A stretch of 64,000 nt of DNA from Marinobacter zhejiangensis (GCF_900114775.1 NZ_FOUE01000003.1:496001-560000), one strand, 5' to 3'. Numbered from the stretch's first letter, positions 26,240 through 37,620 are shown. Notes: generated from the sequence alone by a model not told the origin. Translations and numbers: made by a program.

Positions 26240-27339
26240 TACCGTTCCTCGACCTGAAATCGATCAATGCTCAATACCGTGACGAACTGATAGCTGCAAC
26301 CACTCGCGTAATAGACTCAGGTTGGTACATCCAGGGCCAGGAAGTTAGCAACTTTGAGCAAGAGTTTGCTGACTATTGTGGGGCAAAGCATTGTATCGGT
26401 GTCGCCAATGGCCTGGATGCTCTTACGTTAACTCTGCGGGCGTGGAAAGAGCTTGGTAAACTGAAAGACGGTGACGAAGTTATCGTCCCGGCGAATACCT
26501 ACATCGCCAGCATTTTGGCCATCACGGAAAATCGCCTTAAACCTGTGCTGGTCGAACCGGATGAACGAACCTTTAACCTTTGCCCGAATATCGCTGCGAA
26601 GGCTATAACCCCGAATACCAAGGCAATACTGGCGATTCACCTGTACGGACAAATGGCGCCAATGCCTGAGATTATGGCGCTCGCAGAAGAGCACGATTTA
26701 CTGGTGCTTGAGGACGCTGCACAAGCCCATGGTGCATCTATCAACAGCCGAAAATCAGGGAGCTGGGGCCATGCTGCAGGGTTTAGCTTTTATCCAGGAA
26801 AAAATCTAGGTGCTTTAGGGGATGCTGGTGCAGTAACGACCAATGATGAAGTTTTGGCGCATACCATTAGAGCTCTGGGGAATTACGGCAGCCACAAGAA
26901 GTATGAAAACCTTTATCAGGGTGTAAATAGCCGATTGGATGAAATTCAGGCGGCTATGCTCCGCGTCAAGCTGAAATACCTGACGGAAGAAATTCAGCAC
27001 CGTCGGACTGTCGCTAAATACTATCTTAAAGGTATTACAAATCCAGCTATCCAGCTTCCTTATTGTACGGATGATGATTATCACGTTTGGCACCTTTTTG
27101 TGGTAAAAACCCTGCACCGAGAAAGTTTACAAGCCCTGCTGCATGAAAGCGGCATCCAGACTCTTGTCCACTACCCGATACCTCCCCATAAGCAGCAGGC
27201 TTACCATTATTGGGTGGAACAGGCACTACCTGTCACTGAAGGTATTCACAATCAAGTGCTTAGTTTGCCTATCGGACCTACAATCCCAAAAGATGACGTT
27301 AGCTCAATTATCGAAGTTTGTAATTCTTGGACTGCTTGA
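26236..27339 (+). CDS. dTDP-3-keto-6-deoxyhexose aminotransferase (FdtB/QdtB type)
   Basis: This 367-residue PLP enzyme of the DegT/DnrJ/EryC1 family carries the Lys that binds PLP in [16 protein letters not shown]. Other landmarks are [23 protein letters not shown] and [14 protein letters not shown]. In this context it should aminate C3 of the dTDP-3-keto-6-deoxyhexose, giving dTDP-Fuc3N or dTDP-Qui3N. It is coupled to the GNAT gene by a four-base overlap. A 114-base AT-rich gap follows. Confidence 0.88.
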   Translation: MIPFLDLKSINAQYRDELIAATTRVIDSGWYIQGQEVSNFEQEFADYCGAKHCIGVANGLDALTLTLRAWKELGKLKDGDEVIVPANTYIASILAITENRLKPVLVEPDERTFNLCPNIAAKAITPNTKAILAIHLYGQMAPMPEIMALAEEHDLLVLEDAAQAHGASINSRKSGSWGHAAGFSFYPGKNLGALGDAGAVTTNDEVLAHTIRALGNYGSHKKYENLYQGVNSRLDEIQAAMLRVKLKYLTEEIQHRRTVAKYYLKGITNPAIQLPYCTDDDYHVWHLFVVKTLHRESLQALLHESGIQTLVHYPIPPHKQQAYHYWVEQALPVTEGIHNQVLSLPIGPTIPKDDVSSIIEVCNSWTA

Positions 27340-27453
27340 TAGCGAGCTTTGGATAGTTGGACAAATGAAAGTTTATAATTAAATTGATGATTTTTGGATT
27401 TAGAATTTTCCTGTTTTAAGTTTTGTTGTTTTGTATATAAAGCGAGGTGTTAA

Positions 27454-28401
<948 letters not shown>

Positions 28402-28412
28402 AGGCAAGCATT

Positions 28413-28988
28413 ATGGCAGTTTCTATACATCCAAGTGCCATTGTTGATGAAGGGGCCAAGATTGGTGATGGTTCCCGAGTTTGGCATTTTGTGCACGTTT
28501 GCGGTGGGGCCAGAATCGGGTGCAACGTGTCTCTGGGCCAGAATGTGTTTGTCGGTAATAAGGTAACCATTGGTGATAACTGCAAGATCCAGAATAATGT
28601 GTCGGTATACGATGACGTTCATTTGGAAGAGGGTGTTTTTTGCGGGCCGAGCATGGTGTTCACTAATGTCTACAACCCGCGTTCACTGATCGAACGGAAA
28701 AGCGAGTATCGCGAAACACTAGTTAAGCGCGGAGCGACGCTTGGGGCCAATTGCACAATTGTATGCGGTGTGACTATTGGCCAGTTCGCCTTTGTCGGTG
28801 CGGGTGCGGTAGTCAACAAAGATGTGCCTCCGTACGCGCTGATGGTAGGCGTTCCAGCAAAACAGATTGGTTGGATGAGTGAGTTTGGCGAACAGCTGGA
28901 TCTTCCCGTACAAGGGGAGGGGGAAATCACCTGCCCAAATACTGGCAGCAGGTATGTGCTCAAAGGCAACCTGCTGAGCATACGCTAA
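28413..28988 (+). CDS. wbpD: UDP-2-acetamido-3-amino-2,3-dideoxyglucuronate N-acetyltransferase
   Basis: This 191-residue left-handed beta-helix acetyltransferase has hexapeptide repeats ([41 protein letters not shown]) and the ending [18 protein letters not shown] typical of WbpD/WlbB. It acetylates the 3-amino group made by WbpE. It lies 11 bases after wbpB. The C-terminal ~25 residues contain an extra CPNTGSRY segment seen in this family. Confidence 0.92.
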   Translation: MAVSIHPSAIVDEGAKIGDGSRVWHFVHVCGGARIGCNVSLGQNVFVGNKVTIGDNCKIQNNVSVYDDVHLEEGVFCGPSMVFTNVYNPRSLIERKSEYRETLVKRGATLGANCTIVCGVTIGQFAFVGAGAVVNKDVPPYALMVGVPAKQIGWMSEFGEQLDLPVQGEGEITCPNTGSRYVLKGNLLSIR

Positions 28989-29029
28989 CGAATATTAGTC
29001 CCACCGGTAAGATTAAAGGTGTTCGCATA

Positions 29030-30109
29030 ATGCACTTCGTAGACCTGGCTGCACAACAAGCCCTTATCAAAGATCAGATTGACCGGAACATCCAGAAAGT
29101 CCTCGCCCACGGCAAATATATTCTCGGGCCTGAAGTAGCGGAATTAGAAGAACGTCTTGCGCTCTTTGCGGGTGTCAAACATTGTATTTCCGTAGCCAAC
29201 GGTACGGATGCGCTGCAGATTGCTCAGATGGCACTTGGTGTCGGGATGGGCGATGAGGTGATAGTGCCCGGTTTCAGTTACATTGCTACGGCTGAAACCC
29301 CGGCGTTATTAGGTGCAAAGCCCGTGTATGTGGATATCGATCCGCATACCTATAACATGGCGCCAGAGAACCTGGAGGCAGCTATAACCCCGCGCACGAA
29401 AGCAATTATTCCTGTGTCGCTTTATGGCCAATGCGCCGATTTTGATGTAATTAATGACATTGCCATGCGGCACAACCTGCCAGTTATTGAAGATGGTGCA
29501 CAGAGCTTCGGTGCCACTTACAAGGGGCGTCGGTCTTGTAGCCTTACCACGATTGGATGTACCAGCTTTTTCCCGTCCAAGCCGTTAGGTTGTTACGGGG
29601 ATGGTGGAGCAATTTTCACCAATGACGACGAGCTGGCCGTCGTACTGCGCCAGATTGCACGTCATGGTCAGGACCGGCGATATCACCATGTTCGTGTGGG
29701 GGTTAACAGCCGCTTGGATACGCTGCAGGCTGCCATCCTTCTTCCAAAACTGGACATCTTAGATGAAGAGATTGCGGAGAGGAATATTGTTGCCCAGACA
29801 TACACGCGACTTTTCAATGAGGCGGGAGTAAAAACAACTCCGGTTGTTGAAACTTATAACTGCTCTGCCTGGGCACAATACACTATCCGGGTAGAGAACC
29901 GTGACCAGATACAGCTCAAGCTTAAAGACGCTGGAATTCCTACTGCAGTGCATTACCCTATCCCCCTGAACAAGCAGCCAGCTGTTGCTGATGATGTTGT
30001 CAACCTGCCAGAGGGAAATAAGGCAGCGGACTTAGTAATGAGTTTGCCGATGCATCCTTACCTGAGCGAGGATGATCAGTTGGTAGTAGTTAAGGCTTTA
30101 ACTGAGTGA
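29030..30109 (+). CDS. wbpE: UDP-2-acetamido-2-deoxy-3-oxoglucuronate aminotransferase
   Basis: This 359-residue DegT/DnrJ family aminotransferase is of the WbpE/WlbC type. The PLP Lys is in FFPSKPLGCYGDGGA, preceded by IEDGAQSFGA, with GVNSRLDTLQAAIL further on. It aminates C3 of the WbpB product, using glutamate in known members. With WbpA, WbpB, WbpD and the WbpI-type epimerase it completes the route to UDP-ManNAc(3NAc)A. Its stop overlaps the next start. Confidence 0.93.
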   Translation: MHFVDLAAQQALIKDQIDRNIQKVLAHGKYILGPEVAELEERLALFAGVKHCISVANGTDALQIAQMALGVGMGDEVIVPGFSYIATAETPALLGAKPVYVDIDPHTYNMAPENLEAAITPRTKAIIPVSLYGQCADFDVINDIAMRHNLPVIEDGAQSFGATYKGRRSCSLTTIGCTSFFPSKPLGCYGDGGAIFTNDDELAVVLRQIARHGQDRRYHHVRVGVNSRLDTLQAAILLPKLDILDEEIAERNIVAQTYTRLFNEAGVKTTPVVETYNCSAWAQYTIRVENRDQIQLKLKDAGIPTAVHYPIPLNKQPAVADDVVNLPEGNKAADLVMSLPMHPYLSEDDQLVVVKALTE

Positions 30110-31959
30110 TTGCCGTGGATTATCGTCCGGATATCCAGGGATTGAGAGCCATCGCCGTACTGTCGGTGATGGTTTTTCATTTTGATCCCCTTTGGCTTCC
30201 GGGTGGATTTGTCGGCGTTGATGTCTTCTTGGTGATTTCCGGCTTTCTAATCACTTCTATCCTGCTCAAGAAAAGATCCCAGCCTGAATACAGGCTGGTT
30301 TCTACACTAAAATATTTCTACTTTAGTCGGGCCAAGCGGCTCGCCCCCGCCTATTATTTCTTGCTATTGGTAGTATCTGTCGGCGCCGCTATATTTTTCT
30401 TGCCTGCTGATTACAAGGTAATTTCCGAAAGCGCAAAGGCGGCCGCACTATTTGATAGTAATCGGTTTTTTGCAAATTTCGGAGACTATTTTGCGCCTGC
30501 TAACCACGAGCAGCCACTTCTACATACTTGGTCTTTGGCCGTGGAGGTGAAGTTCTATATTATGGCGCCTTTCTTGATTTTGTTGGTGCCACGAAAATTA
30601 TTAAAGTGGCTTTTCAGTTTTTTATTTCTTGTGTTCATAGCAATCGCCGAATATCAGCTAACCTATCAGGGTGGGGAACAAGAAGTATATTACAGTTTGT
30701 ATGCGCGGTTACCGGAGTTTTTGGCTGGCTCACTTGTAGCCATTTATTTAAGTGCCGGGGGGAAACCGGCTAGATCGCAAATCATATTCGGGCCATTAGG
30801 CATCGTGTTAATCGGCCTGTCCGTGATAGTTCAGCCGGGGATAGGGCATTTTCCTGGCTTGAATGCGCTGTTGCCCGTAGCGGGCAGTGTTATGATTTTA
30901 ATCGGAAGCAGTGACTCAGCAATTGGTAAACTACTTGCCAACTCAAGCCTGGTATGGGTTGGGGCGCTGTCCTATTCCTTATACCTTTGGCATTGGCCTG
31001 TACTGGCATTTCTCCGATATTATACGGGACTAGAAAGTCTCGGTGTGACTTATGGTTTAATATTTCTCGCTATCACATTGCTATTGTCGGTTATTTCCTT
31101 TTATCTGGTAGAGAAGCCTATGCGTCGGAACTCTGTCCAGAAAAGGAGATATTTTGGATTTTCCATAGTGGCATTGTCAGGAATTATTGTTGCTTCCTAT
31201 AGTTTTTCCGATATTAGTGAAAGTTTTAACGCGTTGGATTTGCCTGAAGAGTATGTTCGCTATGCTGACCCTGCAACTATTTGCCACGGAAAGGTGGTCG
31301 GAGAGTGCCTACAAGGGGAAATGGCCAGCAATCATGAAGTGCTTGTGTTAGGCGATTCCCATGCCGCAATGTTGAATTCCTACTTTGGTTATCTTGGGAC
31401 GCAGCTTGGCTTTCGGGCCAGAATCATTACCGCAAGCAGTTGTGTCACCATACCTGGGTTCGATTACGAAAGGCTTCCTGATTGGGCTCAGAGTTCCTGC
31501 GTTGCCCAGATGAAAGAGGCCGAAAAGTATATCGAAGATGCTTCGGTGATATTTCTGGCAGGAATGTGGAGTTATCAGACGCAAAGTGATGATTTTTTGT
31601 CTGCTTTCAGTACATTTCTTGAGAGATTTAACGGTCGTGCCCAAGTTTATGTAATGCCTCAAGTTCCAATGCTGAATCAAAGCCCGTTACGAAATTTTCA
31701 TTTCAAAAACCTTGGGCTTGAAGGTCATGTTGGAATAGATGAAGAATCGATCAGGGCAAATCGCCTGATAGGAGAAATTGTAAGCCAATATTCCAGCGTC
31801 AGAATTTTGGGTTCCGAGATCGAGAGCATTTTTTCGAACGCGCCATTTTTTGGCAACGATTTGGTTTACTTTGATCGAAGTCACCTTAACGAAGTGGGTG
31901 CTAGGATTTATGGGGCTGAGTCGAAAGAAACGTTACAAAGAGTTCTCGGTTTTTATTGA
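30106..31959 (+). CDS. Membrane O-acyltransferase with SGNH domain (OafA/YrhL type)
   Basis: This 617-residue protein has an acyltransferase-3 domain (about ten membrane segments, beginning YRPDIQGLRAIAVLSVMVFH, GGFVGVDVFLVISGF) and a C-terminal periplasmic SGNH hydrolase-like domain. The latter has GDSH near residue 415 and DRSHL near residue 590, the Ser and Asp/His of the catalytic triad. Such proteins O-acetylate surface polysaccharides. The start GTG 30106 overlaps the wbpE stop; GTG 30115 is possible. Confidence 0.88.
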   Translation: MIAVDYRPDIQGLRAIAVLSVMVFHFDPLWLPGGFVGVDVFLVISGFLITSILLKKRSQPEYRLVSTLKYFYFSRAKRLAPAYYFLLLVVSVGAAIFFLPADYKVISESAKAAALFDSNRFFANFGDYFAPANHEQPLLHTWSLAVEVKFYIMAPFLILLVPRKLLKWLFSFLFLVFIAIAEYQLTYQGGEQEVYYSLYARLPEFLAGSLVAIYLSAGGKPARSQIIFGPLGIVLIGLSVIVQPGIGHFPGLNALLPVAGSVMILIGSSDSAIGKLLANSSLVWVGALSYSLYLWHWPVLAFLRYYTGLESLGVTYGLIFLAITLLLSVISFYLVEKPMRRNSVQKRRYFGFSIVALSGIIVASYSFSDISESFNALDLPEEYVRYADPATICHGKVVGECLQGEMASNHEVLVLGDSHAAMLNSYFGYLGTQLGFRARIITASSCVTIPGFDYERLPDWAQSSCVAQMKEAEKYIEDASVIFLAGMWSYQTQSDDFLSAFSTFLERFNGRAQVYVMPQVPMLNQSPLRNFHFKNLGLEGHVGIDEESIRANRLIGEIVSQYSSVRILGSEIESIFSNAPFFGNDLVYFDRSHLNEVGARIYGAESKETLQRVLGFY

Positions 31960-32010
31960 TGCACGTGATTCAGGCAGTGCTCCTAAGGCTAGATTTTGTA
32001 GAGAAACCGG

Positions 32011-33297
32011 GTGATTAAAATACCTAATATTTTGGTAAAAGATCGGGTTTTTGCTTCCGTTATCACTCTATTAACCGGAACGGCATTGGCTCAAATAATT
32101 ACTGCCGTGTCTATGGTTGTGGTTACTTGGCTATATAGCCCCGAAGCTCTCGGTATAATTTCTATCTATCTTGCATTTTTTAGTTTCTGGGTTTCATTGG
32201 CGTCGTGGCGCTTTGAAGGTGCGATGCTTGTTTGTAAAGATGACGATGAATCAGATCACCTTTTCCGATTAGGTTCAGTTGTTGTGGTTGCTATGGCGCT
32301 GATCTCAGTGCCGGCGCTCTATGTGTTGATGAGCTCGGGCTTTCTGAGCTTTTCTGAGTTGCCGGTTTGGTCCCCCTATGCCGCAGGACTGTCTGTACTT
32401 GGATTTGGGCTATTTATGATGTATCGCTCTTGGAGCTTGAGGTTACGGGAGCTTGTTGCCATTAAGCGTGCCACAATTTCGCGATCGGCTGCCAATGCGG
32501 GTATAAGGATCGCCGGCGGCGTTCTCGGCGGTGGGGTCATCGGGCTTTTTATCGCTGAAGTGCTGGGGTCGTGGGCTGCTTTAGCCGCAGTTAGAAAGCG
32601 TGTTGTTCAAACACGAAAGAGAATCGGGCCCTCATGCTCTTGGAATGTTAAGAGTATGCTCGCTGTAGGGGCGCGGTATGTGACGTTCCCAAAATATGAG
32701 ATGCCATCCGTTGCTTTGAACCAACTGGCGTCCGTTATGCCTGTTCCTATGGTTGGTGCACTCTATGGTGCCCAGGCTGCTGGGCTCTTTGGTGTTGCTC
32801 GCTTACTTGTAGCTATCCCCAATACCCAGTTGGGCGCCGCTATTTCAGATGTATTTCAGATGGAACTAGCAGAAAATTATCGGAGTAAGCAGTACGCAGA
32901 GGGGAAGCGTTTATTCTATTCAATGTTCAAGAAGTTAGCTCTCATAGGTTTGGTTCCGTTGGTGGCCAGCCTAGTATTTGCTCCTTTGCTTGTACCAGTC
33001 TTGCTCGGTGACCAGTGGGCTCAAATGGGGGGGATCATCGCCATAATGGCACCGTGGATGTATTTTGCTTTTGTTGTCAGCAGTCTCAGTCGGCTACTGT
33101 CTGTCTTGGAAGCCCAGAGATTCAAACTTTATTATGACTTTCTTTCACTTGCGATGGTTGTAGTTGTTTACTTTGTCTCTTTGAATGGTGATTTTGATTT
33201 ATATTATTATATTTTTCTAATTTCGGCAGGGTTTGTGATTTGCTATTCGGTTTACTTTTCCCTTCTATGCCACGTTATTAAGGTGAGACTAGCTTGA
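32011..33297 (+). CDS. wzx: O-unit flippase Wzx
   Basis: This 428-residue protein has about 12 membrane segments and is of the MATE-like polysaccharide transporter family. The N-terminal VITLLTGTALAQIITAVSMVVVTWLYSPEALGI pattern and the internal GALYGAQAAGLFGVARLL are typical of Wzx proteins linked to N-acetylated sugars. It should flip undecaprenyl-linked repeat units to the periplasm. The gene has seven consecutive G bases at 33026-33032. GTG start; it overlaps wzy by four bases. Confidence 0.85.
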   Translation: MIKIPNILVKDRVFASVITLLTGTALAQIITAVSMVVVTWLYSPEALGIISIYLAFFSFWVSLASWRFEGAMLVCKDDDESDHLFRLGSVVVVAMALISVPALYVLMSSGFLSFSELPVWSPYAAGLSVLGFGLFMMYRSWSLRLRELVAIKRATISRSAANAGIRIAGGVLGGGVIGLFIAEVLGSWAALAAVRKRVVQTRKRIGPSCSWNVKSMLAVGARYVTFPKYEMPSVALNQLASVMPVPMVGALYGAQAAGLFGVARLLVAIPNTQLGAAISDVFQMELAENYRSKQYAEGKRLFYSMFKKLALIGLVPLVASLVFAPLLVPVLLGDQWAQMGGIIAIMAPWMYFAFVVSSLSRLLSVLEAQRFKLYYDFLSLAMVVVVYFVSLNGDFDLYYYIFLISAGFVICYSVYFSLLCHVIKVRLA

Positions 33298-34598
33298 GTT
33301 TTTCGCATCTTACGCGTAACCACGAACAGCCTGTGTTTATGTCTATACATAGTTTTTCTTTCTTTCTGGCGTTGCTTTTATTTAAAGCATCGTTAGATGC
33401 TGCCTATTATTTAGTTTTGGCTCCTCATTTTTCTGCTTTCGGATATACTCTTTCTCTTGATCCTATTAGGTATTCCCTCTCATGGGTCTTATACATTCCG
33501 TCATTTTTAGTTTTGAATAGCCGTTTCAAGCTGGTTCGTGACTATGTTTTTGTCACTATCATTCTAGGCCTATGGGCTCCTTTAATGACTGTATGGGGTA
33601 TGGATGAGGCGCGACCGCTATTTCCGATATTAGTTTCTGGAATTGCCTATTTAGTGGTTTACCTTTCCATGATCTTCTTCGATAAGGCGTTACCGTTAAA
33701 AATCCCTATTTTGAAAGGAGGGCGAAGGATTGCATTCCTTTTATCAGTGATGTTAACGATCTTTCTAGTTTTTTGGTATCTGTACAGAGGAGTTGGGTTG
33801 AACTTGGACCTTTCCAAAGTTTATGAATTTCGTCGTGTTAATGAGGAGCTCGCGGCGTTTGGTTTTTTTGCATACTTGAATAACTGGATATACAAAGTTT
33901 TTGCTGTTTATGCTCTTTCCTATCTATTATTGAAGCGAAATGTCTTGGCAGCCGGGGTGGTAGTGCTTGTTTTTGTCTTTTATTTCGCTGCTAATGCGCA
34001 TAAATCGGTGTTGTTTTCTCCGGTTTTAGTTGTTTTGATTTGGTTATATTTTCGCCGTTATAGTAGTATGTTATTTATTCCTTTGGGTTTCTCAACAATT
34101 GTATTATTTTCAATAGCTACATTTTTTATTTTAGGCGATGTTTGGGTGAGTGCGCTTTTTCCAAGTCGTGTTTTTATTTTACCAGCACATTTAACGTTTT
34201 TATATTTCGACTTTTTTGAAAATAATGAGTTTATTTTTTATTCGAACTCATTTTTAAGCTATTTTGTTGACTATCCTTATAATGTTGGTTTGGCGTCATT
34301 GATGGGAGAGCACTGGGGGCGTCCGGATTCCGCTGCAAATAACGGATATGTTTCGTCTGCCTATGCGCAAGCGGGCGTTTCCGCCGTGGTTATTTATTCA
34401 GTCTTTATCGGGGCCTTTATATCGCTGCTGGATAGGCTAGTAAAAAAAGGTGAAATAATGCCTTGGTTCGCGTTGGCTATAATGATTATTCCTATACGTG
34501 ATTTTCTGATTTCAATGGATCTGCTAACCGCTTTTTTAACTGGCGGAATGCTTTGGGCGACTGTGCTCTTGGTAATGGCAAGAAGAAAGGCTGTTTGA
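33294..34598 (+). CDS. wzy: Probable O-antigen polymerase Wzy
   Basis: This 434-residue, very hydrophobic protein has about 11-12 predicted membrane segments and a large loop in the second half (VWVSALFPSRVFILPAHL to GEHWGRPDSAANNGYVSSAYAQAG), a layout common in Wzy polymerases. Wzy proteins share little sequence, so the call rests on topology and on its place after wzx. It is the most AT-rich gene of the locus, which suggests acquisition from elsewhere. The start is uncertain: TTG 33294 overlaps wzx; ATG 33339 is an alternative. Confidence 0.72.
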   Translation: MSFSHLTRNHEQPVFMSIHSFSFFLALLLFKASLDAAYYLVLAPHFSAFGYTLSLDPIRYSLSWVLYIPSFLVLNSRFKLVRDYVFVTIILGLWAPLMTVWGMDEARPLFPILVSGIAYLVVYLSMIFFDKALPLKIPILKGGRRIAFLLSVMLTIFLVFWYLYRGVGLNLDLSKVYEFRRVNEELAAFGFFAYLNNWIYKVFAVYALSYLLLKRNVLAAGVVVLVFVFYFAANAHKSVLFSPVLVVLIWLYFRRYSSMLFIPLGFSTIVLFSIATFFILGDVWVSALFPSRVFILPAHLTFLYFDFFENNEFIFYSNSFLSYFVDYPYNVGLASLMGEHWGRPDSAANNGYVSSAYAQAGVSAVVIYSVFIGAFISLLDRLVKKGEIMPWFALAIMIIPIRDFLISMDLLTAFLTGGMLWATVLLVMARRKAV

Positions 34599-34633
34599 TC
34601 TTTGGGGCTCATTTTTACCAATTGGGGTTTGTT

Positions 34634-35695
34634 TTGAAAATATTTACGATAGTTGGGGCAAGGCCACAGTTTATAAAGGCGAGTGTTGTTTCTCGCGCCA
34701 TTAAAAAATCTGAATGTATTGATGAAGTTGTTTTGCATACTGGGCAACACTTTGATCAGAATATGTCAGATGTGTTTTTTGAACAGTTGAATATTCCACG
34801 GCCGGACGTGAGACTGGATGTCAATGGAGGTTCTCATGGTGAGATGACCGGGAGAATGCTGATTGAGATTGAACGGGCAATCAAAGACTACGCGCCCGAC
34901 CGTGTCTTGGTCTATGGCGATACGAATTCAACATTGGCAGGTGCGTTGGCCGCAGCCAAATTGCACGTTCCTGTTGCGCACGTTGAAGCCGGGCTACGTA
35001 GCTTTAATATGAATATGCCTGAGGAAATCAATCGCATCCTTACCGACCAGTTGAGTGATCTGTTGTGCTGTCCAACAGATGCGGCGGTTCAGAACCTGAA
35101 CAATGAAGGTTTTGATAGTAAGCCTGCCAAAGTATTGAAGGTTGGTGACGTAATGCAGGATTCGGCCTTACTTTTCTCCAAGTTCGCGTTGCCCCCTCAA
35201 GGGCTTGGTGGACAAAGTAATTATGTGCTCGCTACCTTGCATCGCGCTGAGAATACGGATGATATTGGACGCCTTTCCAGCATCGTTCAGGCTTTGAATG
35301 CCATACACAAAAATGTAGCTGAAGTCATTCTTCCCCTGCATCCACGCACCCGTGCAGCGATTTCCGATCAGGGTCTGGATCTCGATGTGAAAATTATTGA
35401 TCCGGTGGGTTACTTCGAGATGCTTTGGCTACTTCGGAACTGTGGTTTGGTTCTTACAGATAGCGGGGGAGTGCAAAAAGAAGCCTTCTTCTTTGGAAAG
35501 CCATGCGTGACCATGCGTGACGAAACTGAGTGGGTTGAGTTGATAGAGGTTGGTGCCAACGTTCTGGTGGGCGCGGATAGGGATGCGATCATCGAGCACG
35601 TACAGTTGAATATCGGCCGCATAGTGAAAGATGAGTTGTCGCTTTATGGTGGTGGTAAGGCTTCAGGTGAAATTGTCCGCCACTTGCAAGGTTAG
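34634..35695 (+). CDS. wbpI: UDP-GlcNAc 2-epimerase family enzyme, probable WbpI
   Basis: This 353-residue non-hydrolysing 2-epimerase (WecB/WbpI family) has TIVGARPQFIKA at the N terminus, then TGQHFDQNM, VYGDTNSTLAGALAA, HVEAGLRSF, TLHRAENT and TDSGGVQKEA. Because wbpA, wbpB, wbpD and wbpE are in the same operon, the substrate is probably UDP-GlcNAc(3NAc)A, giving the manno epimer; a plain UDP-ManNAc role is the alternative. TTG at 34634 is the likely start, after a GGGG stretch; the longer frame overlaps wzy. Confidence 0.87.
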   Translation: MKIFTIVGARPQFIKASVVSRAIKKSECIDEVVLHTGQHFDQNMSDVFFEQLNIPRPDVRLDVNGGSHGEMTGRMLIEIERAIKDYAPDRVLVYGDTNSTLAGALAAAKLHVPVAHVEAGLRSFNMNMPEEINRILTDQLSDLLCCPTDAAVQNLNNEGFDSKPAKVLKVGDVMQDSALLFSKFALPPQGLGGQSNYVLATLHRAENTDDIGRLSSIVQALNAIHKNVAEVILPLHPRTRAAISDQGLDLDVKIIDPVGYFEMLWLLRNCGLVLTDSGGVQKEAFFFGKPCVTMRDETEWVELIEVGANVLVGADRDAIIEHVQLNIGRIVKDELSLYGGGKASGEIVRHLQG

Positions 35696-35704
35696 GAGCT
35701 AGTT

Positions 35705-36826
35705 TTGAAGAATATCGTACATATTACATCGGTCCATAAAAGAAACGACATTCGGATTTTTCTGAAGGAGTGCGTGACTCTCGCTCAGGGCGGGTACAAT
35801 GTCACGCTTGTTGTGGCTGACGGCTTGGGGGATGAAAATAAATCAGGCGTGCGAATTCTAGACGCTGGAATGCCTGCCAAAGGGCGCCTCGGACGTATGC
35901 TTGGAACCACCAGGGCTGTATATCGATGCGCAAAGAAAATTGATGCCGATTTGTATCATTTTCATGACCCTGAACTGATCCCCGTGGGTGTCAAACTCAA
36001 ACGTGTGAGGCCGTCTGCACGTGTGGTGTTTGATTCTCATGAAAATTATGCAGATGATATTGAAGATAAGCCATATATACGACCAGTTCTCCGGCCAATC
36101 ATAGCAGGCATGTATCGAATGTATGAGCGGATGGCCGTAAAAAGGCTAGACGCTGTAGTAGCCGCTACGCCGTCGATACGAGCGCACTTTGAACGTTTGG
36201 GAGTCACGGCTCTTGACGTTAACAATTTTCCATTTCAACAGGAGTTCACAACTCCAGCCGTTGGTTCTGACAAAAAATATGATGTTGCATATATAGGCGC
36301 GATCTCTGAGGTTCGTGGCGTTTCTCAGCTTGTTGAAGCTCTGCCAACAGGGAATTCAAAGACCTTGATTATGGCTGGTTCCATTGCTGATCCGAATTTC
36401 GAATCCAGATTAAAGTCCAGCGAAGGCTGGGCGCAAGTTAAGTTCGTAGGGCAGGTCGATCGAGCTGCGATTAAAGACCTCTTATCTTCCGCCAGAGTCG
36501 CAGCGGTCACTTTTCTTCCAGCGGCCAATCACATTGAATCCCAGCCAAATAAAATGTTTGAGTATATGAGTGCTGGCTTGCCTGTAATAGCATCAAACTT
36601 CCCTCTTTGGAAAGAAATCATCGAGGGAAACAACTGCGGTATCTGCGTGGATCCTTTGTCTCCTCAAGAAATCTCCCGAGCTGTTGATTCGTTGGTTTCG
36701 GACCCAACGTTAGCTAGTTCTATGGGGGAAAATGGCAGGCAAGCCGTTCTGACTAAATATAACTGGGATTCAGAGGGACGGAAACTTATTACCTTCTATG
36801 CTCATATTCTGGAAGGTCAGAAATGA
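35705..36826 (+). CDS. Glycosyltransferase family 4
   Basis: This 373-residue GT-B glycosyltransferase has an N-terminal VHITSVHKRNDIRIF acceptor half and a C-terminal glycosyl-transferase group 1 domain (VAYIGAISEVRGVSQLVEAL, then PNKMFEYMSAGLPVIASNFPLWKEII with the EX7E-type region). It should add one sugar of the repeat. A TTG start with AGGAG seven bases upstream fits better than any internal ATG. It overlaps the next gene by four bases. Confidence 0.87.
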   Translation: MKNIVHITSVHKRNDIRIFLKECVTLAQGGYNVTLVVADGLGDENKSGVRILDAGMPAKGRLGRMLGTTRAVYRCAKKIDADLYHFHDPELIPVGVKLKRVRPSARVVFDSHENYADDIEDKPYIRPVLRPIIAGMYRMYERMAVKRLDAVVAATPSIRAHFERLGVTALDVNNFPFQQEFTTPAVGSDKKYDVAYIGAISEVRGVSQLVEALPTGNSKTLIMAGSIADPNFESRLKSSEGWAQVKFVGQVDRAAIKDLLSSARVAAVTFLPAANHIESQPNKMFEYMSAGLPVIASNFPLWKEIIEGNNCGICVDPLSPQEISRAVDSLVSDPTLASSMGENGRQAVLTKYNWDSEGRKLITFYAHILEGQK

Positions 36827-37620
36827 GTATTGAACCATTAGTAAGCGTTGTAATTCCTTCCTATAACCATAAAGAATTTATTCTTAAGGCTATAGAAAGC
36901 GTTCTCAATCAAACATACAAAAATGTCGAAATAGTAGTTGTAGACGATGGCTCTACTGACGGCTCAGTAGAAATGTTGGAGGAAGAATCAGGACGGTTGG
37001 GATTCAAGTTCATTGCGCAGAGCAATAGGGGCGTTTCTAGAACCTTGAATAGAGCTATTAGGGAATTGTCAACGGGCGAATATATTTGCTTTTTGGCATC
37101 GGATGATTACTTTGCACCGACCAAAGTAGAGAAGCAGTTGGAGGCCTTAAGAAAGTCCGATCTGACAGGATTTTGTTATACACAGTCTGTTGAGTTCGAT
37201 AGTAATACCGGGGCGGAAATTAGAACCTTTCCTAAGAAAACATATTCTGGGAACGTGCTGGATAGTCTGATTATTCGCCAGCCATATGCCGGTGGAACTA
37301 TTATGGTGAAGCGTGCTGTATACGATTCAGTGGGTGGATTTGACGAGTCCTTATCAATCGAAGACTGGGATTTCTCAATACGATGCGCGGCAGTCACTGA
37401 ATTCGTGTGTGTCCATGAGCCTCTATTTTACTACAGGTCTCACTCAACGAACTCTATGAAGATTATGGGGCGCCGGAAAATTTTCTTGGCCAAAGCAATG
37501 ATTCTGTCAAAGAATTACATGCTGGTTTCGCCGTCAAGATGGATTTTTGCCTTACTCGTGAACTTTGTCCACGACCACGCTTACGTTTTTACACGCCATC
37601 TTAGGCTTAAAAAGATTTGA
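36823..37620 (+). CDS. Glycosyltransferase family 2
   Basis: This 265-residue GT-A enzyme has VSVVIPSYNHKEFILKAIESVLNQTYKNVEIVVVDDGSTDG at the start, the classic GT2 opening, then the metal-binding DxD equivalent in LASDDYF and the later SIEDWDFSIRCA motif. It adds the second non-initiating sugar. Two glycosyltransferases plus one initiating enzyme predict a three-sugar repeat. A 139-base gap with no confident gene follows. Confidence 0.9.
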   Translation: MSIEPLVSVVIPSYNHKEFILKAIESVLNQTYKNVEIVVVDDGSTDGSVEMLEEESGRLGFKFIAQSNRGVSRTLNRAIRELSTGEYICFLASDDYFAPTKVEKQLEALRKSDLTGFCYTQSVEFDSNTGAEIRTFPKKTYSGNVLDSLIIRQPYAGGTIMVKRAVYDSVGGFDESLSIEDWDFSIRCAAVTEFVCVHEPLFYYRSHSTNSMKIMGRRKIFLAKAMILSKNYMLVSPSRWIFALLVNFVHDHAYVFTRHLRLKKI

